From Thermus kawarayensis JCM 12314 (GTDB lineage: Bacteria; Deinococcota; Deinococci; Deinococcales; Thermaceae), in contig BBBL01000080.1 of NCBI GenBank assembly GCA_001311545.1, positions 1-6,869 of the forward strand: DNA of 6,869 nucleotides. Reading direction: 5' to 3'. Below, piece by piece: positions 5,920-6,869 of this stretch. The position numbers were made by a program, and so were the translations under genes. The notes below the pieces were generated by a model. That model had not been told where the DNA came from and made no database searches. It saw only the letters and a program-made list of their open reading frames with translations. The number at the start of each line of letters is the position of its first letter. The stretch's first letter is position 1.

Positions 5920-6869
5920 TTAGCCTTCCAGCCTCCGCACCAGCTCCTCCTTGAGGGCGAAGAGCCTCTCCGTGAGGGAGACGTGGTAGACGTGGGGGTT
6001 CACCAGGCGGCGCACCCCGGGGTCCAGCCGGGCCACGTCCCGGTCCCGCCTTTCCCGCAGTCTTTAGGGGGAGGGGAGGGAAGAGGCGCCTCCCGTGGCG
6101 GAAGGCCTCCTCCAGGAGGGCCTCGAGGGCGAACTCCCCCGGCATCAGGGTGCGGCGCTTGGTGGGGTCCGTGGGGTGGCGGAGGCAGAGGGGCCGGTCC
6201 TCCCGCACCTCCTCCTCGGCCAGGGCCAGGAGGTCGGCGGTGGCCAGGCCCCGCCGGTCGTAGACCCGGTAGACCCGCTTGTGCCCGGGGTTCAGGACCT
6301 TTTCCAGGGAGTCCGAGATCTTCATGGCCGGGGCCCAGCTCCCGTCCTCCCGGATGGCCACCAGCTTGTACACCCCCCCCAGGGCCGGGTAGCCCCAGGA
6401 GACCACCATCCTGGTCCCCACCCCGTAGACCAGGCGCTTTAGCAGCCGGTCGGGGTCCACCCCGTAGCGGGGGGCCTCCTCCAGGATCTGGCTTTTGATC
6501 TGCCAGATGACGAGCTCGTCCAGGTCCCCGGAGAGGACGATGAGGACCTCGGGGAAGCCCGCCCTGTCCAGCTCCTTGGCCACCTGGATGGCGAGGTGGG
6601 CCAGGTCCCCGGAGTCTATCCGCACCCCCACGGGCCTGTGCCCCTTGCGCCTCAGCTCCTCAAAGACCCGGATGGCGTGGGGCAGGCCCGAGTGGAGGGT
6701 GTCCACGGTGTCCAAAAGCAGGATGGTGTCGTCGGGGAAGACCTCGGCGAAGGCCCGGAAGGCCTCCTCCTCGGAGTGGCCCAGGGCCAGGAAGGCCTGG
6801 ACCAGGCTGTGGGCGTGGGTGCCGGAGGAGGGGAGGCCCAGGAGGTGGGAGAGGCTCACGGCGCTGGAG
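5920..6869 (-). CDS. pncB: Nicotinate phosphoribosyltransferase, C-terminal part, partial at right edge, one frameshift
   Basis: Enzyme of NAD salvage that joins nicotinate and PRPP to form nicotinate mononucleotide, with ATP hydrolysis, in the cytoplasm. Seen from the right edge: [22 protein letters not shown] (family motif GTxAHS), [19 protein letters not shown] in the phosphoribosyl-binding region, VYGVGTRM, then YKLVAI followed by PAMKISDS and KVLNPG. About 317 codons are present, so roughly the first 130 are missing compared with typical 440-490 residue members. The start lies outside the window; the GTG at 6859-6857 is internal. The frame breaks at 6061, where AAG-A-CTG occurs. Loss of two C from an ACCCTG would explain it, and the frame then continues [19 protein letters not shown] to ...LVRRLEG and TAA at 5922-5920. 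It is convergent with clpX. Confidence 0.92.

Noticed and set aside
5612..6061. C-terminal extension of the minus-strand frame beyond the nicotinate phosphoribosyltransferase, down to 5612
   Set aside because: The tail ([11 protein letters not shown]...) is low-complexity and runs over the terminators and the clpX 3' end. The alternative frame after 6061 gives a typical C-terminus ending at TAA 5922-5920, so the extension is a frameshift artefact.
1..6869. A mobile element, CRISPR array, defence island or novel system
   Set aside because: No spaced repeat array, terminal repeats, transposase, integrase, toxin-antitoxin or unfamiliar gene cluster was seen; nearly every base is explained by known housekeeping genes, tRNAs and short intergenic regions.

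Overview
The window is high-GC DNA (about 70% by eye) from a Thermus-type bacterium (Deinococcus-Thermus phylum). The encoded proteins (CarB, trigger factor, ClpP, ClpX, nicotinate phosphoribosyltransferase) look strongly Thermus-like. Codons end almost always in G or C, start codons are ATG or GTG, and there is a TANNNT box directly before an ATG, which is the leaderless promoter style common in this phylum. Species cannot be fixed from the sequence alone.

Layout: (1) 1-2072, minus strand: the first 690 codons of carB, which runs off the left edge. (2) 2073-2205: a divergent intergenic region with promoter-like boxes and inverted repeats. (3) 2206-2490, plus: a small rhodanese-like protein that appears to be leaderless. 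(4) 2518-2595 and 2648-2732, plus: tRNA-His(GTG) and tRNA-Leu(TAG), both with encoded CCA. A near-consensus promoter for tRNA-His lies inside the 3' end of the rhodanese gene. (5) 2767-5804, plus: the proteostasis cluster tig-clpP-clpX. Trigger factor receives nascent chains at the ribosome, ClpP is the peptidase, and ClpX is the unfoldase that feeds it; clpP and clpX overlap. (6) 5805-5919: a convergent gap with two hairpins that look like terminators. (7) 5920-6869, minus: the C-terminal two thirds of nicotinate phosphoribosyltransferase (NAD salvage), which runs off the right edge.

The main oddity is that tig, clpP, clpX and the nicotinate phosphoribosyltransferase gene are all broken by small frameshifts, seven in total. 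Each is explained by one or two bases lost from a short G, C or A run. Once the bases are restored, every protein is full-length with its catalytic residues present. carB, in contrast, reads through 2 kb with no net shift. The simplest explanation is draft-quality sequence, not gene decay or programmed frameshifting. I found no phage, transposon, CRISPR, defence or otherwise novel system; this is an ordinary housekeeping region with some regulatory detail worth checking.
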